Shown: positions 35,382 to 43,969 of the stretch, piece after piece | Layout of the letters: each line of letters opens with the position of its first letter | Numbering within the stretch: the stretch's first letter is position 1 | Source: Henriciella sp. | Lineage (GTDB): Bacteria; Pseudomonadota; Alphaproteobacteria; Caulobacterales; Hyphomonadaceae | DNA: 64,000 bases | Direction of reading: 5' to 3' | NCBI GenBank assembly: GCA_017642885.1 | Contig: JAEPOM010000001.1 | Location: 62,001 to 126,000, forward strand | Notes under the pieces: model-generated | The model's input: only the letters and a program-made list of their open reading frames with translations | What the model was told of the DNA's origin: nothing | Databases searched by the model: none | Translations under genes and position numbers: made by a program

Positions 35382-36581
35382 ATGGGATCGAATTTGGAAC
35401 ACGTTGACGTCCTCATCATCGGCGCCGGTGCCGCCGGACTCTTTTGCGGATCGCGCGCGGCCCAGCGCGGTCGCCGTGTTCGTGTGATCGATCATTCAAA
35501 AAAGCCGGCTGAGAAAATTCGCATTTCGGGCGGTGGGCGTTGCAACTTCACCAATCTCGAAACAGAAGCCGCCCGGTTCCTGTCGCAAAATCCGCATTTC
35601 GCGAAGTCAGCGCTGGCGCGATACACGCCCTGGGACTTTTGCGACCTCATGGCTGCGCACGACCTGACCTGGCATGAGAAAACGCTCGGACAGCTTTTCT
35701 GCGATCAAAAAAGCGGCGCTGTGATCCAGATGCTACTCAACGAGTTGGAAGCCGCGGGCGGCCATCTCAGCTTGGAAACCGAAATCACCGGTAAAGTCCG
35801 GGTGGAGGAAGGCTTCCAGATCGAGACCTCCGCTGGACCGATCCACTGTGAAAGCCTCGTCATCGCGACAGGCGGCCTCTCTATTCCGAAGATCGGCGCG
35901 ACGGCGTTCGCTTACGATCTCGCCGCGCAGTTCGGACATGAGATCGTCCCGACGCGGCCCGCGCTCGTACCGATGACCTTTACCGATCAGTATCACGATG
36001 CCTTCTCGGCGCTGTCAGGTGTTTCAATCCCGGTCGAAGCGCACGCAGAAAACGGACCCGGCTTTGTTGAGAATCTCTTGTTCACTCATCGCGGTCTTTC
36101 AGGCCCATCAGTGCTGCAAATCTCATCCTACTGGCATGAGCGCGAAGCGGTGACGTTTGATCTGGTACCTGGACAGGATCCGCTGACTTGGTTGAAGGCG
36201 GCGAAAGAGACCGCGCCAAAGCAGACCCTTGCACAACTCTTCGCAACCCTGTTCCCAAGCCGGTTTGCCGATTACTTCGTGGGCGAACTCGGTCATGATC
36301 GCGCGATGCGACTTGCAGCACTCTCGAACAAGGACCTGGATATGATTGCACAGGCCTTGCACGCATGGACGCTGCGGCCCGCCGGCACGGAAGGCTGGCG
36401 CACAGCAGAAGTCACCGCTGGCGGAGTTGCAACAGACGCCCTATCTTCGCGAACGATGGAAAGCCAATTGCAGCCAGGCCTTTATTTCATAGGCGAGTGT
36501 GTCGACGTCACTGGATGGCTCGGCGGATACAATTTCCAATGGGCCTGGGCGAGTGCAGCCGCGGCAGCAGAAACCGCATGA
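35382..36581 (+). CDS. BaiN/YhiN-type FAD-dependent flavoprotein
   Basis: A 399-residue HI0933/YhiN-family flavoprotein. The FAD motif VLIIGAGAAGLFCGS (10-24) and the family signature EKIRISGGGRCNFTNL (44-59) are clear; the C-terminus ends GWLGGYNFQWAWASA, also typical. BaiN-like members have been linked to bile-acid ring reduction in gut bacteria, but most family members have no known role, so no substrate is given. It is coupled to the YbaN gene by ATGA. The gap to the divergent alpha-2-macroglobulin is 96 bases. Confidence 0.9.
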   Translation: MGSNLEHVDVLIIGAGAAGLFCGSRAAQRGRRVRVIDHSKKPAEKIRISGGGRCNFTNLETEAARFLSQNPHFAKSALARYTPWDFCDLMAAHDLTWHEKTLGQLFCDQKSGAVIQMLLNELEAAGGHLSLETEITGKVRVEEGFQIETSAGPIHCESLVIATGGLSIPKIGATAFAYDLAAQFGHEIVPTRPALVPMTFTDQYHDAFSALSGVSIPVEAHAENGPGFVENLLFTHRGLSGPSVLQISSYWHEREAVTFDLVPGQDPLTWLKAAKETAPKQTLAQLFATLFPSRFADYFVGELGHDRAMRLAALSNKDLDMIAQALHAWTLRPAGTEGWRTAEVTAGGVATDALSSRTMESQLQPGLYFIGECVDVTGWLGGYNFQWAWASAAAAAETA

Positions 36582-36940
36582 GATGGCTATGGGCCCTCTT
36601 TGGCTTTGTCCTGTTGGGCATAGGCGCGGTCGGACTGGTTTTGCCACTCTGGCCAACCACAATTTTCTGGATCGCCGCGGTCTTCTGCCTCGCAGAGTCT
36701 CACCCGAAAGTCCGGGACTGGATCTACGCGCAGCCCGGTGTCGGCCCGATAGTTCAGGACTTTGTCGAGCGCGGCGAGATTTCCCGCAAAAGCAAAATGA
36801 TCGCAATTGGCGGCATGTTGCTCGCCTGCGGCGTTAGCGGCTGGTTCCTTCGCGGATCGGCGCTCGGGCTCGCTGTCCTAATTGGCGCCATCGCGATTGG
36901 GATCATTTTTGTGGCTACACGTCGTGAGCCCGCAACTTAG
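36578..36940 (+). CDS. YbaN family (DUF454) inner-membrane protein
   Basis: A 120-residue membrane protein of the YbaN/DUF454 family. Seen: [20 protein letters not shown] start with a first segment through about 40, the characteristic [23 protein letters not shown], and two more segments near 75-90 and 93-112. The start at 36578 overlaps the upstream stop as ATGA, which decides it. Function unknown across the family. It overlaps the opposing carbonic anhydrase gene by four bases. Confidence 0.87.
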   Translation: MRWLWALFGFVLLGIGAVGLVLPLWPTTIFWIAAVFCLAESHPKVRDWIYAQPGVGPIVQDFVERGEISRKSKMIAIGGMLLACGVSGWFLRGSALGLAVLIGAIAIGIIFVATRREPAT

Positions 36941-37470
36941 CCCGCAATCGGCTTCAGGCCTTTTTTGAACCGCTTCCAATTGTCGACATAGACCTGCGCG
37001 GAGCCTTTGATCATCATGATCTGGGGTTCGCTCAGCTCTTTCACGACTTTGCCGGGAGCGCCCATAACCAGGGAGTTATCCGGGATTACCTTGCCTTCCG
37101 GGATAAGCGCGTGCGCCCCGATAATGCAATTCTTGCCGATCACGGCACGATTGAGAACCGTCGCGCCGATGCCGATCAGGGTTTCGTCTCCAATTGTGCA
37201 GCCATGCAGCATGACCATATGCCCAATCGTGACGTCTCTCCCAATGTTTAGCGGGCAGCCAATATCGGTGTGCAGGACGCTTCCGTCCTGCACGTTGGAG
37301 TTTTCGCCGACTGTGATCGGATCATTGTCGCCGCGCAGAACGGCGTTGAACCAGACTGACGCATTCTCTTTGAGAATCACGTTGCCAAGTACTGTCGCGT
37401 TTTCTGCCACCCAATAATCGCCGGACTGCGGCACAGTTGGGCAAACACCATCAAAATCGTACAAAGCCAT
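36937..37470 (-). CDS. Gamma carbonic anhydrase family protein
   Basis: A 177-residue left-handed beta-helix protein (hexapeptide repeats), homotrimeric in the family. The three zinc histidines are present: His67, His84 and His89 (HTDIG and GHMVMLHGC). Relatives (YrdA/PaaY, CaiE-like) are carbonic anhydrases or thioesterase-like. The C-terminus ends in the usual helix [15 protein letters not shown]. The start at 37470 is chosen for GGAGAGTGAC before the ATG. Confidence 0.9.
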   Translation of the reverse strand: MALYDFDGVCPTVPQSGDYWVAENATVLGNVILKENASVWFNAVLRGDNDPITVGENSNVQDGSVLHTDIGCPLNIGRDVTIGHMVMLHGCTIGDETLIGIGATVLNRAVIGKNCIIGAHALIPEGKVIPDNSLVMGAPGKVVKELSEPQIMMIKGSAQVYVDNWKRFKKGLKPIAG

Positions 37471-37577
37471 GTCACTCTCCCAAAAAATCTTGTTTCGCTT
37501 GCGGATTATCGCTGTCACACTCGGTTAACCCTCTTAGTGTGTAATTCAAGACAAGAGATTCGGGAGACGGATTGTTG

Positions 37578-37739
37578 ATGGGTCATAGACCGCCCTCACA
37601 AACACCACCACCGGCGAGGCAGCCAGATGCCCCCCGGAACGTTGGCCGCCCCTTCACTATTTCACCAACCGCTGCGCCTTTGGCTCGGCGGTTTTTTTCT
37701 GTCCCATTTTCAGTCCTAAAAGGAGATCCTCATGGGTAA
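37578..37739 (+). CDS. Possible 53-residue leader peptide upstream of phoH
   Basis: An open frame that begins with an ATG 12 bases after GGGAG and ends at a TAA overlapping the phoH start (the stop lies in ATGGGTAAA). It encodes a Pro-rich, basic peptide (MGHRPPSQTPPPARQPDAP...). An intrinsic terminator lies inside it. Length and overlap could make it a regulatory leader peptide for phoH; equally it may be a chance frame in a structured leader. No family is known. Confidence 0.25.
   Translation: MGHRPPSQTPPPARQPDAPRNVGRPFTISPTAAPLARRFFSVPFSVLKGDPHG
37667..37698 (+). terminator. Intrinsic terminator in the phoH leader
   Basis: AACCGC pairs with GCGGTT, with an inner GCC-TTT-GGC extension, and six or more T residues follow. 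This is a strong rho-independent terminator shape on the plus strand. No plus-strand gene ends just upstream, so it must end a leader or small RNA, or attenuate phoH, whose ATG is 34 bases further on. Confidence 0.65.
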
Positions 37740-38541
37740 ACGCGCAGCTACGAAACGCCAGAAAGCACAAGCCGCCTTCGACGCTTCGAACTTCTTTGAA
37801 AAAGGCGCTGCCCGTGAAACACAACTCTATGCGATCCCGGGCGGGGGGGAGAGCTGGCATCCCGATGATGTCGATAAACCCAAACCTGCCGAACCGGCCC
37901 ATGGGACACGAAATCAGCGCTATCAGAAAACAGTCAAACCTCGATCGGAAAACCAGGCACGCCTGCTTGATGCGCTGGAAGACAAATCGCTCGTCTGTGC
38001 GCTTGGACCTGCCGGCACCGGCAAAACCTATCTGGCAATCTGCAAGGCCGTCGAAGCGCTTCAGAAAGGCAAGGTCGCCCGCATTATCCTGTCGCGTCCG
38101 GCTGTCGAGGCTGGCGAGCAAATCGGCTTTCTGCCCGGCGCGATGGAGGACAAGCTCGCACCATATCTGCGCCCGCTCTATGACGCCCTATCCGATCGCC
38201 TCAGCCCGCAACAGCTCAAACACATGATGGCTGAGGGTCTTATCGAGATTGCTCCTATCGGCTTTATGCGAGGCCGAACCCTGAATAACGCATTCGTGGT
38301 CATCGATGAGGCTCAGAACTGTACCTACACGCAAATCAAGATGTTGCTGACGCGGCTGGGTTGGCATTCGACCATGGTCGTCACTGGCGATCCGGCACAG
38401 AGCGATTTGCTGCCGGAGCTATCGGGTCTCGGCAAAGCGGCAGACCGGCTGGAAAAACTCAGAGACGCGTCTGTGATCCGACTGGAAGGCCAGGATGTGG
38501 TACGTCATCCGCTCGTCGCAGAGATGCTTGGAGTGCTCTGA
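37732..38541 (+). CDS. PhoH family P-loop protein
   Basis: A 269-residue PhoH-like ATPase. Walker A GPAGTGKT (92-99), Walker B VVIDEAQN (189-196) and the TGDPAQSDL segment identify the family; the N-terminal 70 residues are Lys/Pro-rich and specific to this subgroup. PhoH proteins are ATPases linked to RNA metabolism and phosphate or stress responses. It is shorter than the PhoH of the ybeY operon, and no ybeY lies nearby, so it is likely the second, stand-alone type. AAGGAG precedes the ATG, just after an intrinsic terminator in the leader. Confidence 0.9.
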   Translation: MGKRAATKRQKAQAAFDASNFFEKGAARETQLYAIPGGGESWHPDDVDKPKPAEPAHGTRNQRYQKTVKPRSENQARLLDALEDKSLVCALGPAGTGKTYLAICKAVEALQKGKVARIILSRPAVEAGEQIGFLPGAMEDKLAPYLRPLYDALSDRLSPQQLKHMMAEGLIEIAPIGFMRGRTLNNAFVVIDEAQNCTYTQIKMLLTRLGWHSTMVVTGDPAQSDLLPELSGLGKAADRLEKLRDASVIRLEGQDVVRHPLVAEMLGVL

Positions 38542-38583
38542 CCGCCGATTAAGCGGAGCGAAATCTAACAGGCGCGCTCGGAC

Positions 38584-39474
38584 CTATAGGCACCAGTCCG
38601 AGAACGGTTTTCTGTACGTCTTTCGGAACGTCTCTACATCATCGGCTAGAGCTTCGATCAGTCGTTGCCTGTCATTTTCCGAAAATTTCGGTACTTCTCT
38701 CCGTTCCTGCTTGGTCCAGGATTTTGCGAGCGTCCCTTTGATACGAAGCATGTAATCTCGTGGAACACGCCGACGGAGAGCATCCCCTAACTGACTCTCG
38801 CGAAGCTTGCCCCACCATTTCGGAGTTCGGGCAAGATCTTCTGAAGAGTTCTGGGCGGTCATGGCTACCTGGCTGGTGTCTGCCTGGATCCCAGCCATTG
38901 TCATAAAGCTGCGGAGGAAGTCTTCGGGGGTCTGCACGAGGTCAGCAAAATCCAGTATTTCGAGCTGATCTCCAAAGTGTTCGCGGAACGGCTCCAGACA
39001 GTAAGCATAACTACTCGTTGAAACGATATGATCCCCTTCGGGGGTCCCGACCAATTCCGATGGCAAAGGCAGGCTTTGCCCAGAATGGAAGGAATGAGCA
39101 TATTGGGAAACAGCGCGCTCTACGGGATCGCGTGCAATGAACACGATCTTGGCATCTGGATTGGCAGCAGCTATGCGGCGCGCGACCTGGGGATACAAGC
39201 TGCGCTTTGCGTAATTGGGTGAGATATCACATCGAAGCTCGGCGGCGGGGTCAAAGAGCTTTCCATACCAGTCCCAGCCACTCCGTGTCTCGGAATCGTC
39301 ACCACAAAAGAAGTTGGTTTCCTTGATGGTAGGAACCGCCACTCCTTCAATTTGATCCAGAATGTCCTGCAGCGTCGTCGTGCCAGCACGCATTGCGCCG
39401 ATCACAACCACATCCGGTTGCGCCCGAACGATTGAAGAATTCCGCACTGCACTCATTCGACTACCAATCAGCAT
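38584..39474 (-). CDS. Sulfotransferase family protein
   Basis: A 296-residue PAPS-dependent sulfotransferase of the heparan/lipid type. 5'-phosphosulfate loop GAMRAGTTTL (26-35) and 3'-phosphate-binding segment KIVFIARDPVERAVSQYAHS (about 108-128) are present. No signal peptide or membrane anchor. The acceptor is unknown; no capsule, glycan or PAPS-supply gene is in the window. The true start may be the second ATG at 39456; neither has a clear ribosome site. Confidence 0.87.
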   Translation of the reverse strand: MLIGSRMSAVRNSSIVRAQPDVVVIGAMRAGTTTLQDILDQIEGVAVPTIKETNFFCGDDSETRSGWDWYGKLFDPAAELRCDISPNYAKRSLYPQVARRIAAANPDAKIVFIARDPVERAVSQYAHSFHSGQSLPLPSELVGTPEGDHIVSTSSYAYCLEPFREHFGDQLEILDFADLVQTPEDFLRSFMTMAGIQADTSQVAMTAQNSSEDLARTPKWWGKLRESQLGDALRRRVPRDYMLRIKGTLAKSWTKQERREVPKFSENDRQRLIEALADDVETFRKTYRKPFSDWCL

Positions 39475-39590
39475 TGTATGAAGGGATCAACCTGCTCAAG
39501 CGATCACTGCAAAATAGATGCCTAGGTGGGTGAGTTTAGCTCAAAATACTGGCTATCCCCCAAAAAACTTTGGCTGGCTTCCCATCGACC

Positions 39591-41687
39591 TTACCAGATC
39601 CGAACTCGGTCTTCCGGTGGAATGTACATTTCATCGCCTTCCTGAACGTCGAAGGCTTCATACCATTCGTCGATATTGCGGATCATTCCGTTCACGCGCA
39701 GCTTCATCGGGCTATGCGGTGCTGAGAGCAGGCGCTGGCGCATGGCTTCCTCGGTGCGCTTGAACCGGCGCGCCTGCGCACGGCCGAGGAAAACGCGCTG
39801 CTCGCCCGTAAAACCATCGAGAACCGGCGACGGCTCGCCGTTAAGGGAAAGCTTGTAGGCATGATAGGTGACAATGATGCCAGCGAGGTCTCCGATATTC
39901 TCGCCTAAAGTCTGCCGCCCATTCACGTTCAGGCCCGGCAGCGGCTCATACTCGCTGAACTGCGCCGCCAATTCATCACCCAGAGCGTCGAATGCTGCAC
40001 GGTCTTCTTCGGTCCACCAGCTTTGCAGGAAGCCATTGGCATCGAACTTGGAGCCTTGGTCGTCAAAGCCATGCCCGATCTCATGGCCAACAATTGAGCC
40101 GATGGCGCCGTAATTGATCGCCGGATCGGCGTTCGGATCAAACAGCGGAGACTGAATATAACCGGCCGGAATGAAAGCCTCATTGCGGTTCGGGCTATAG
40201 AAAGCGTTCACGGTCTGCGGCGCGGTGAACCATTCGCGCTTATCGACTTTGGTGCCGAGGCGCGCCGCCTGACGATCGCTCGTCCAGACGCGGTGTCGCC
40301 GAATATTTCCCATCAGATCACCCGGGACGACTTCGAGATCAGAATAGTCCGTCCAAATCTCTGGATAGGCAATCTTGGCCGTCATCGCCGCGAGCTTTTC
40401 CTGCGCCTGCGCCTTGGTGGCGTCCGTCATCCAGGTCAGATTGTCGATCCGAATGGAAAGAGCGGTTCGAATGTTCTCGAACATTTCGGTCATCTGGACC
40501 TTCGACTCTTCCGGGAAATAGCGAGCGATGTATTCCTGCCCCACCGCCTGATCGAGGCGGCCATTGACGAGACTGATGCCGCGCTTCTCACGGGCTCGGG
40601 GTTCTTCCTGTCCGTTCAATGCGCGGCCGTAGAACTCAAAGTTCGCCATATAGATTTCGTCCGAGAGCGAAGAGGCGTTGTTCGAAACCAGCCTTGCCAG
40701 CAAATAGTCCTGCCAGACATCGACTGATGTGTCGGCGAACAGGGCAGCCAGCCCAGGAAACGCATCCTTCTCGCGAACGACGATATCGCCTTCCACTGGT
40801 AGACCGAGCTCATTGAGAGCAGTTGTCCAGGATACGCCGGGGGCGAACGCGCTGAGTTCGTCAACCGTCATGCGATTATACGTGCGATCGGCGTTGCGCC
40901 GATCAGCGCGGGTCCAATGCAGCTCCGCAATCGCCGTTTCCAGATCGAAGACCGCCTGCGCGCGGGTCTCAGCGTCCGCTTCGCCCAGCGCACTCAGCAT
41001 CCGCGCCAGGTGCTCTTTATACGCTGAGCGAGCATCAGCCAGACGTTCGGAGTCGCGCAAATAGTAAGATCGGTCCGGCATTCCGAGCCCCGAATGCGCC
41101 GCGCCCATCACATACGTGTCCGGTTGTTTCGGATCGATCGTGACATAGATCGCGACGGGGCCACTGAGACCAAGCGCTGGGTCGGCCATCAACGTAATCA
41201 CGTCATCATGGCTTTGTGCCGTTCTGATCTGCTCCGCATCTGCTGCGATCGGATCGATCCCTTTTGCGTTGATCGCGTCCACATCCATAAAGTCATTGTA
41301 GAGATCACGGATCTTCTGGCTGTTTGAGCCCGCTTCCACGTCGGCGCCGGAAAGGTCGGCGATAATTTCCGCGATGCGCGCTTCGTTACGCTCCGACATG
41401 ACCACGGCAAAGCCTGTGCCGGATCGATCGGAAGGGATCTCGGTTTCCGCGAGCCAGCCACCATTTGCGAACTGGTAGAAATCATCCCCTGCCCGGACAG
41501 ACGAGTCGAAGGCTTCCAAAGGATAGCCCCATGGTTCGATGACCGGCGCGCTGACCTCAGCGATTTCCGACGCGCTCTCGGGCGTATCGGCACCTGTTGT
41601 GTCAGCCGAAGGGGCACAGCTGGTGAGGGTCAAAACCGCCAAAGGGAGTGCGACACTGCTCAAAAGAGTGGAAAAGGAACGATTCAT
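39591..41687 (-). CDS. M13 family (neprilysin-like) metallopeptidase lipoprotein
   Basis: A 698-residue M13 zinc endopeptidase, PepO/neprilysin-like, with lipobox LTSC (about Cys24) for the periplasmic face or surface. Seen: NAFYSPNRNEAFIPAGY, zinc motif HEIGHGFDDQG (His535, Glu536, His539), third ligand Glu596 in GENIGDLAG, and the C-terminal RVRIW. It cleaves peptides below about 40 residues in relatives. The start at 41687 gives the lipoprotein signal. A 112-base gap with a terminator separates it from DUF3126. Confidence 0.93.
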   Translation of the reverse strand: MNRSFSTLLSSVALPLAVLTLTSCAPSADTTGADTPESASEIAEVSAPVIEPWGYPLEAFDSSVRAGDDFYQFANGGWLAETEIPSDRSGTGFAVVMSERNEARIAEIIADLSGADVEAGSNSQKIRDLYNDFMDVDAINAKGIDPIAADAEQIRTAQSHDDVITLMADPALGLSGPVAIYVTIDPKQPDTYVMGAAHSGLGMPDRSYYLRDSERLADARSAYKEHLARMLSALGEADAETRAQAVFDLETAIAELHWTRADRRNADRTYNRMTVDELSAFAPGVSWTTALNELGLPVEGDIVVREKDAFPGLAALFADTSVDVWQDYLLARLVSNNASSLSDEIYMANFEFYGRALNGQEEPRAREKRGISLVNGRLDQAVGQEYIARYFPEESKVQMTEMFENIRTALSIRIDNLTWMTDATKAQAQEKLAAMTAKIAYPEIWTDYSDLEVVPGDLMGNIRRHRVWTSDRQAARLGTKVDKREWFTAPQTVNAFYSPNRNEAFIPAGYIQSPLFDPNADPAINYGAIGSIVGHEIGHGFDDQGSKFDANGFLQSWWTEEDRAAFDALGDELAAQFSEYEPLPGLNVNGRQTLGENIGDLAGIIVTYHAYKLSLNGEPSPVLDGFTGEQRVFLGRAQARRFKRTEEAMRQRLLSAPHSPMKLRVNGMIRNIDEWYEAFDVQEGDEMYIPPEDRVRIW

Positions 41688-41799
41688 GAGGCTCTCGATT
41701 TTCTGTTTATCGATATAGAGCCCAGCTGATGGGCAAAGGTCAAGCATGCGGTGACAAACACCGCCATCGCCTCTCAACGCGCGTCCCCATAAAGAAAAG

Positions 41800-41825
41800 C
41801 CCGAAGACGACGCTTCGGGTTTTCT
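41800..41825 (-). terminator. Intrinsic terminator after the DUF3126 gene
   Basis: CCCGAAG-ACGACG-CTTCGGG forms a 7-base stem. On the minus strand it is followed by GCTTTTCTTT, fitting a terminator for the DUF3126 gene ending 27 bases away. On the plus strand TTTTCT also follows, so it could act both ways. Confidence 0.65.
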
Positions 41826-41851
41826 GCAATAAATCATACAGCGGCAATCGT

Positions 41852-42064
41852 TCAGGTCGCGCTGATATCCTCCGAGAGGATGGTCATGTTCAACGAATAG
41901 CTCGTTTCACCATCGTCTACGTCTTTGTAAACGACAGCCAGAAACTCGGCGCCGAGATAGACCTCAACAGAATCATCGGTCTCTTTGCGCGCGATCAGGC
42001 GCAGACCGGGATTTAGCTTTTCCTTCAGATACGCCTCGAGGCGCAAAACTTCTTCGCGGCCCAT
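41852..42064 (-). CDS. DUF3126 family protein
   Basis: A 70-residue soluble protein of DUF3126, a small family typical of Alphaproteobacteria. Marks: LRLEAYLKEKLNPGLRLIARK, then DSVEVYLGAEFLAVVYKDVDDGETSYSLNMTIL, the conserved core. The function is unknown. It probably forms its own transcript, ending at the hairpin at 41800. Confidence 0.82.
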   Translation of the reverse strand: MGREEVLRLEAYLKEKLNPGLRLIARKETDDSVEVYLGAEFLAVVYKDVDDGETSYSLNMTILSEDISAT

Positions 42065-42147
42065 GCCACACTCCTATTCAAGACTGGCCCTGCCATAGCG
42101 GCATGCGCGCCGCCTGCAAACCACTGTCTGCTGAAATCAGCACTTTT

Positions 42148-42513
42148 TTAGGTGTAGTATTTGCCGCCCTCTTTTTTTTGCAGCATTGGCTCGGGCTCAG
42201 GTGGATTGACCATCCGCCAGAGTTGGCCGGAGCTCCACCAAAGCAGCTCCACTACGACACGTGCGATCAAGGTCATCACGATGCCGAAGATCGAAGCCTC
42301 GTTGATGAAAACCCGAAACACCGCAACGCCTTGCTCACCCAAATTTGGGTTTCGAATCCAGTTCAGATTGGCGAGATAATTAGCGAAATCATTGACGCCA
42401 TTGAACACGCTCGGAACGAACAGGACGCCCAGCATCATCAAGACCAGAACCATGAAAAACGTGGCCAAAATCTTTGACGATGCGTTCGACAGCGATCGAA
42501 ACAAAACCCACAT
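42148..42513 (-). CDS. Small two-helix membrane protein, unknown
   Basis: A 121-residue membrane protein with hydrophobic segments near 14-38 and 75-100 and a charged C-terminal tail (PEPEPMLQKKEGGK). GGGGAGAG stands at a good distance before the ATG. The second segment (VMTLIARVVVELLWW) recalls DUF4282-type proteins, but the match is weak. It follows the crotonase gene on the same strand, 71 bases away. Confidence 0.65.
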   Translation of the reverse strand: MWVLFRSLSNASSKILATFFMVLVLMMLGVLFVPSVFNGVNDFANYLANLNWIRNPNLGEQGVAVFRVFINEASIFGIVMTLIARVVVELLWWSSGQLWRMVNPPEPEPMLQKKEGGKYYT

Positions 42514-42584
42514 CTCTTCTCTCCCCTTATGATTGTTATCTCAAACCATACCGGGATCACGAAGAGACGACAAACCGATTTTAC

Positions 42585-43364
42585 CTATTCGCCGGACCAG
42601 TTAGGCTTGCGCTTCTGCGCAAATGCCATCGGTCCTTCAATGAAATCAGGGCCTTTGACCATTCGCCCAATCGCATCATACTTCATCGAGAAGGCCTCCT
42701 GGAAGTTGGCCGTGTCCAGGCCTTTCATGGCGACTTCCTTGGTGGTGCGAACCGAAGACGGAGAGCATTCGGCAATCATGCCTGCCCATTTCATGGCTGC
42801 ATCCATCAGCTCGGCTTGCGGCACAACTTCGTTCACGAAGCCCAGCTCTTTACCCTCATCCGCCATCACGTGACGGCCGGTGAGCATCATGCCCATGGCG
42901 TTTTTCAAACCAATTTGGCGCGGCAGACGATGCAGACCGCCAGCCAGGGCTGCGAGCCCGACTTTCGGCTCCGGCAGGGCAAAGCGGGCATTGTCTGAAG
43001 CAATGATAAGGTCGCAGGCGAGCGCGATCTCGAAACCGCCGCCCATGGCGACGCCATTCACCGCCGCGATGACGGGCTTGAACAAATCGTAGCGATTGGT
43101 CATCCCGCCAAATCCGCTCGGTACGGAAAACATGTCGCCGCCTTCAGCCTGATAACGCAAATCGTTGCCCGCGCAGAAGGCACGGTCGCCCGCACCGGTA
43201 ACAATCGCAACCCAGAGATCCTTGTCCTCGGCGAATTTATCGAAAACCTGGCCGAGGTCGCGGCTGGCCGGCGGATGCACGGCGTTCATCTTCTCCGGTC
43301 GATTGATCTCGACGATCAGGACATTGCCTTCGACCTTGGTGTTCACAAATTCGCTCTCAATCAT
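42585..43364 (-). CDS. Enoyl-CoA hydratase/isomerase (crotonase) family
   Basis: A 259-residue crotonase-fold protein. Oxyanion-hole segments FCAGNDL and GGGFEIALACDLI, and the first catalytic glutamate in LPEPKVGL, are present. The second hydratase glutamate is replaced by glycine (NAMGMMLTG, where hydratases read AMEMVLTG). The length and C-terminal EGPMAFAQKRKPNW are typical. GGGAGG before the ATG at 43364 fixes the start. It is divergent from the GYF-like gene. Confidence 0.87.
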   Translation of the reverse strand: MIESEFVNTKVEGNVLIVEINRPEKMNAVHPPASRDLGQVFDKFAEDKDLWVAIVTGAGDRAFCAGNDLRYQAEGGDMFSVPSGFGGMTNRYDLFKPVIAAVNGVAMGGGFEIALACDLIIASDNARFALPEPKVGLAALAGGLHRLPRQIGLKNAMGMMLTGRHVMADEGKELGFVNEVVPQAELMDAAMKWAGMIAECSPSSVRTTKEVAMKGLDTANFQEAFSMKYDAIGRMVKGPDFIEGPMAFAQKRKPNWSGE

Positions 43365-43438
43365 TGGGACCTCCCGGACAGTTGGATTTCGCGCTAGGCT
43401 ATGGTCTGACAGATCCGAATCAAGGATGACGTGGCGAC

Positions 43439-43969
43439 ATGGCCTCAAATGACGCGCTAGATCTTTCGCAAATCGACCCGCCGGTATGGCGGATCAAAGT
43501 CGCGGACGTAGTATATGGCCCATATACGCTGGGGCAAATGCGCAGCTTTATAGAGGAAGGCCGGGTCACTGCCGGATCCAGCGTTGCGCGCGGCGATGGC
43601 GGCGCATTCGTGACGGCAGGCGCCTATATGGATCTCGCGTCTGAGTTTCCGCACACAACACCGCCAGCCAAAGACGAGAAACCTGCGCCATCTAATTTTG
43701 TCGTCACCGTCAAAACCGATGGCGATGGCCGCCGGGCTGTCATCTCGGTCCTCAACCAGACCGGACGTTTCTCAGAGCTGATGGCGGGCACCTTCATTCT
43801 CCACGCTGAAATCACCGCTTATGATCTCCGCTCGCAGCTCTCCACTGTACTGGCAGAGCGCGGCAAGTTCGTGATCGTCAATGCTGACACTGGCCAACTT
43901 GCCTGGATGGGGCTTGGCTCTGACGCGGACGAACATGCTCGCACCGTCTGGAAACGCGGCGACGACTAG
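43439..43969 (+). CDS. GYF_2-like domain protein
   Basis: A 176-residue cytosolic protein. Residues 16-62 match the bacterial GYF_2 (DUF4339) pattern: VWRIKVADVVYGPYTLGQMRSF, with G-P-Y and a following helix. After a Pro-rich linker, residues 80-176 form an unrecognised alpha/beta domain. GYF_2 domains are usually protein-protein interaction modules at membranes; here there is no transmembrane segment. It overlaps the GMC gene by CTAG at the 3' end. Confidence 0.68.
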   Translation: MASNDALDLSQIDPPVWRIKVADVVYGPYTLGQMRSFIEEGRVTAGSSVARGDGGAFVTAGAYMDLASEFPHTTPPAKDEKPAPSNFVVTVKTDGDGRRAVISVLNQTGRFSELMAGTFILHAEITAYDLRSQLSTVLAERGKFVIVNADTGQLAWMGLGSDADEHARTVWKRGDD

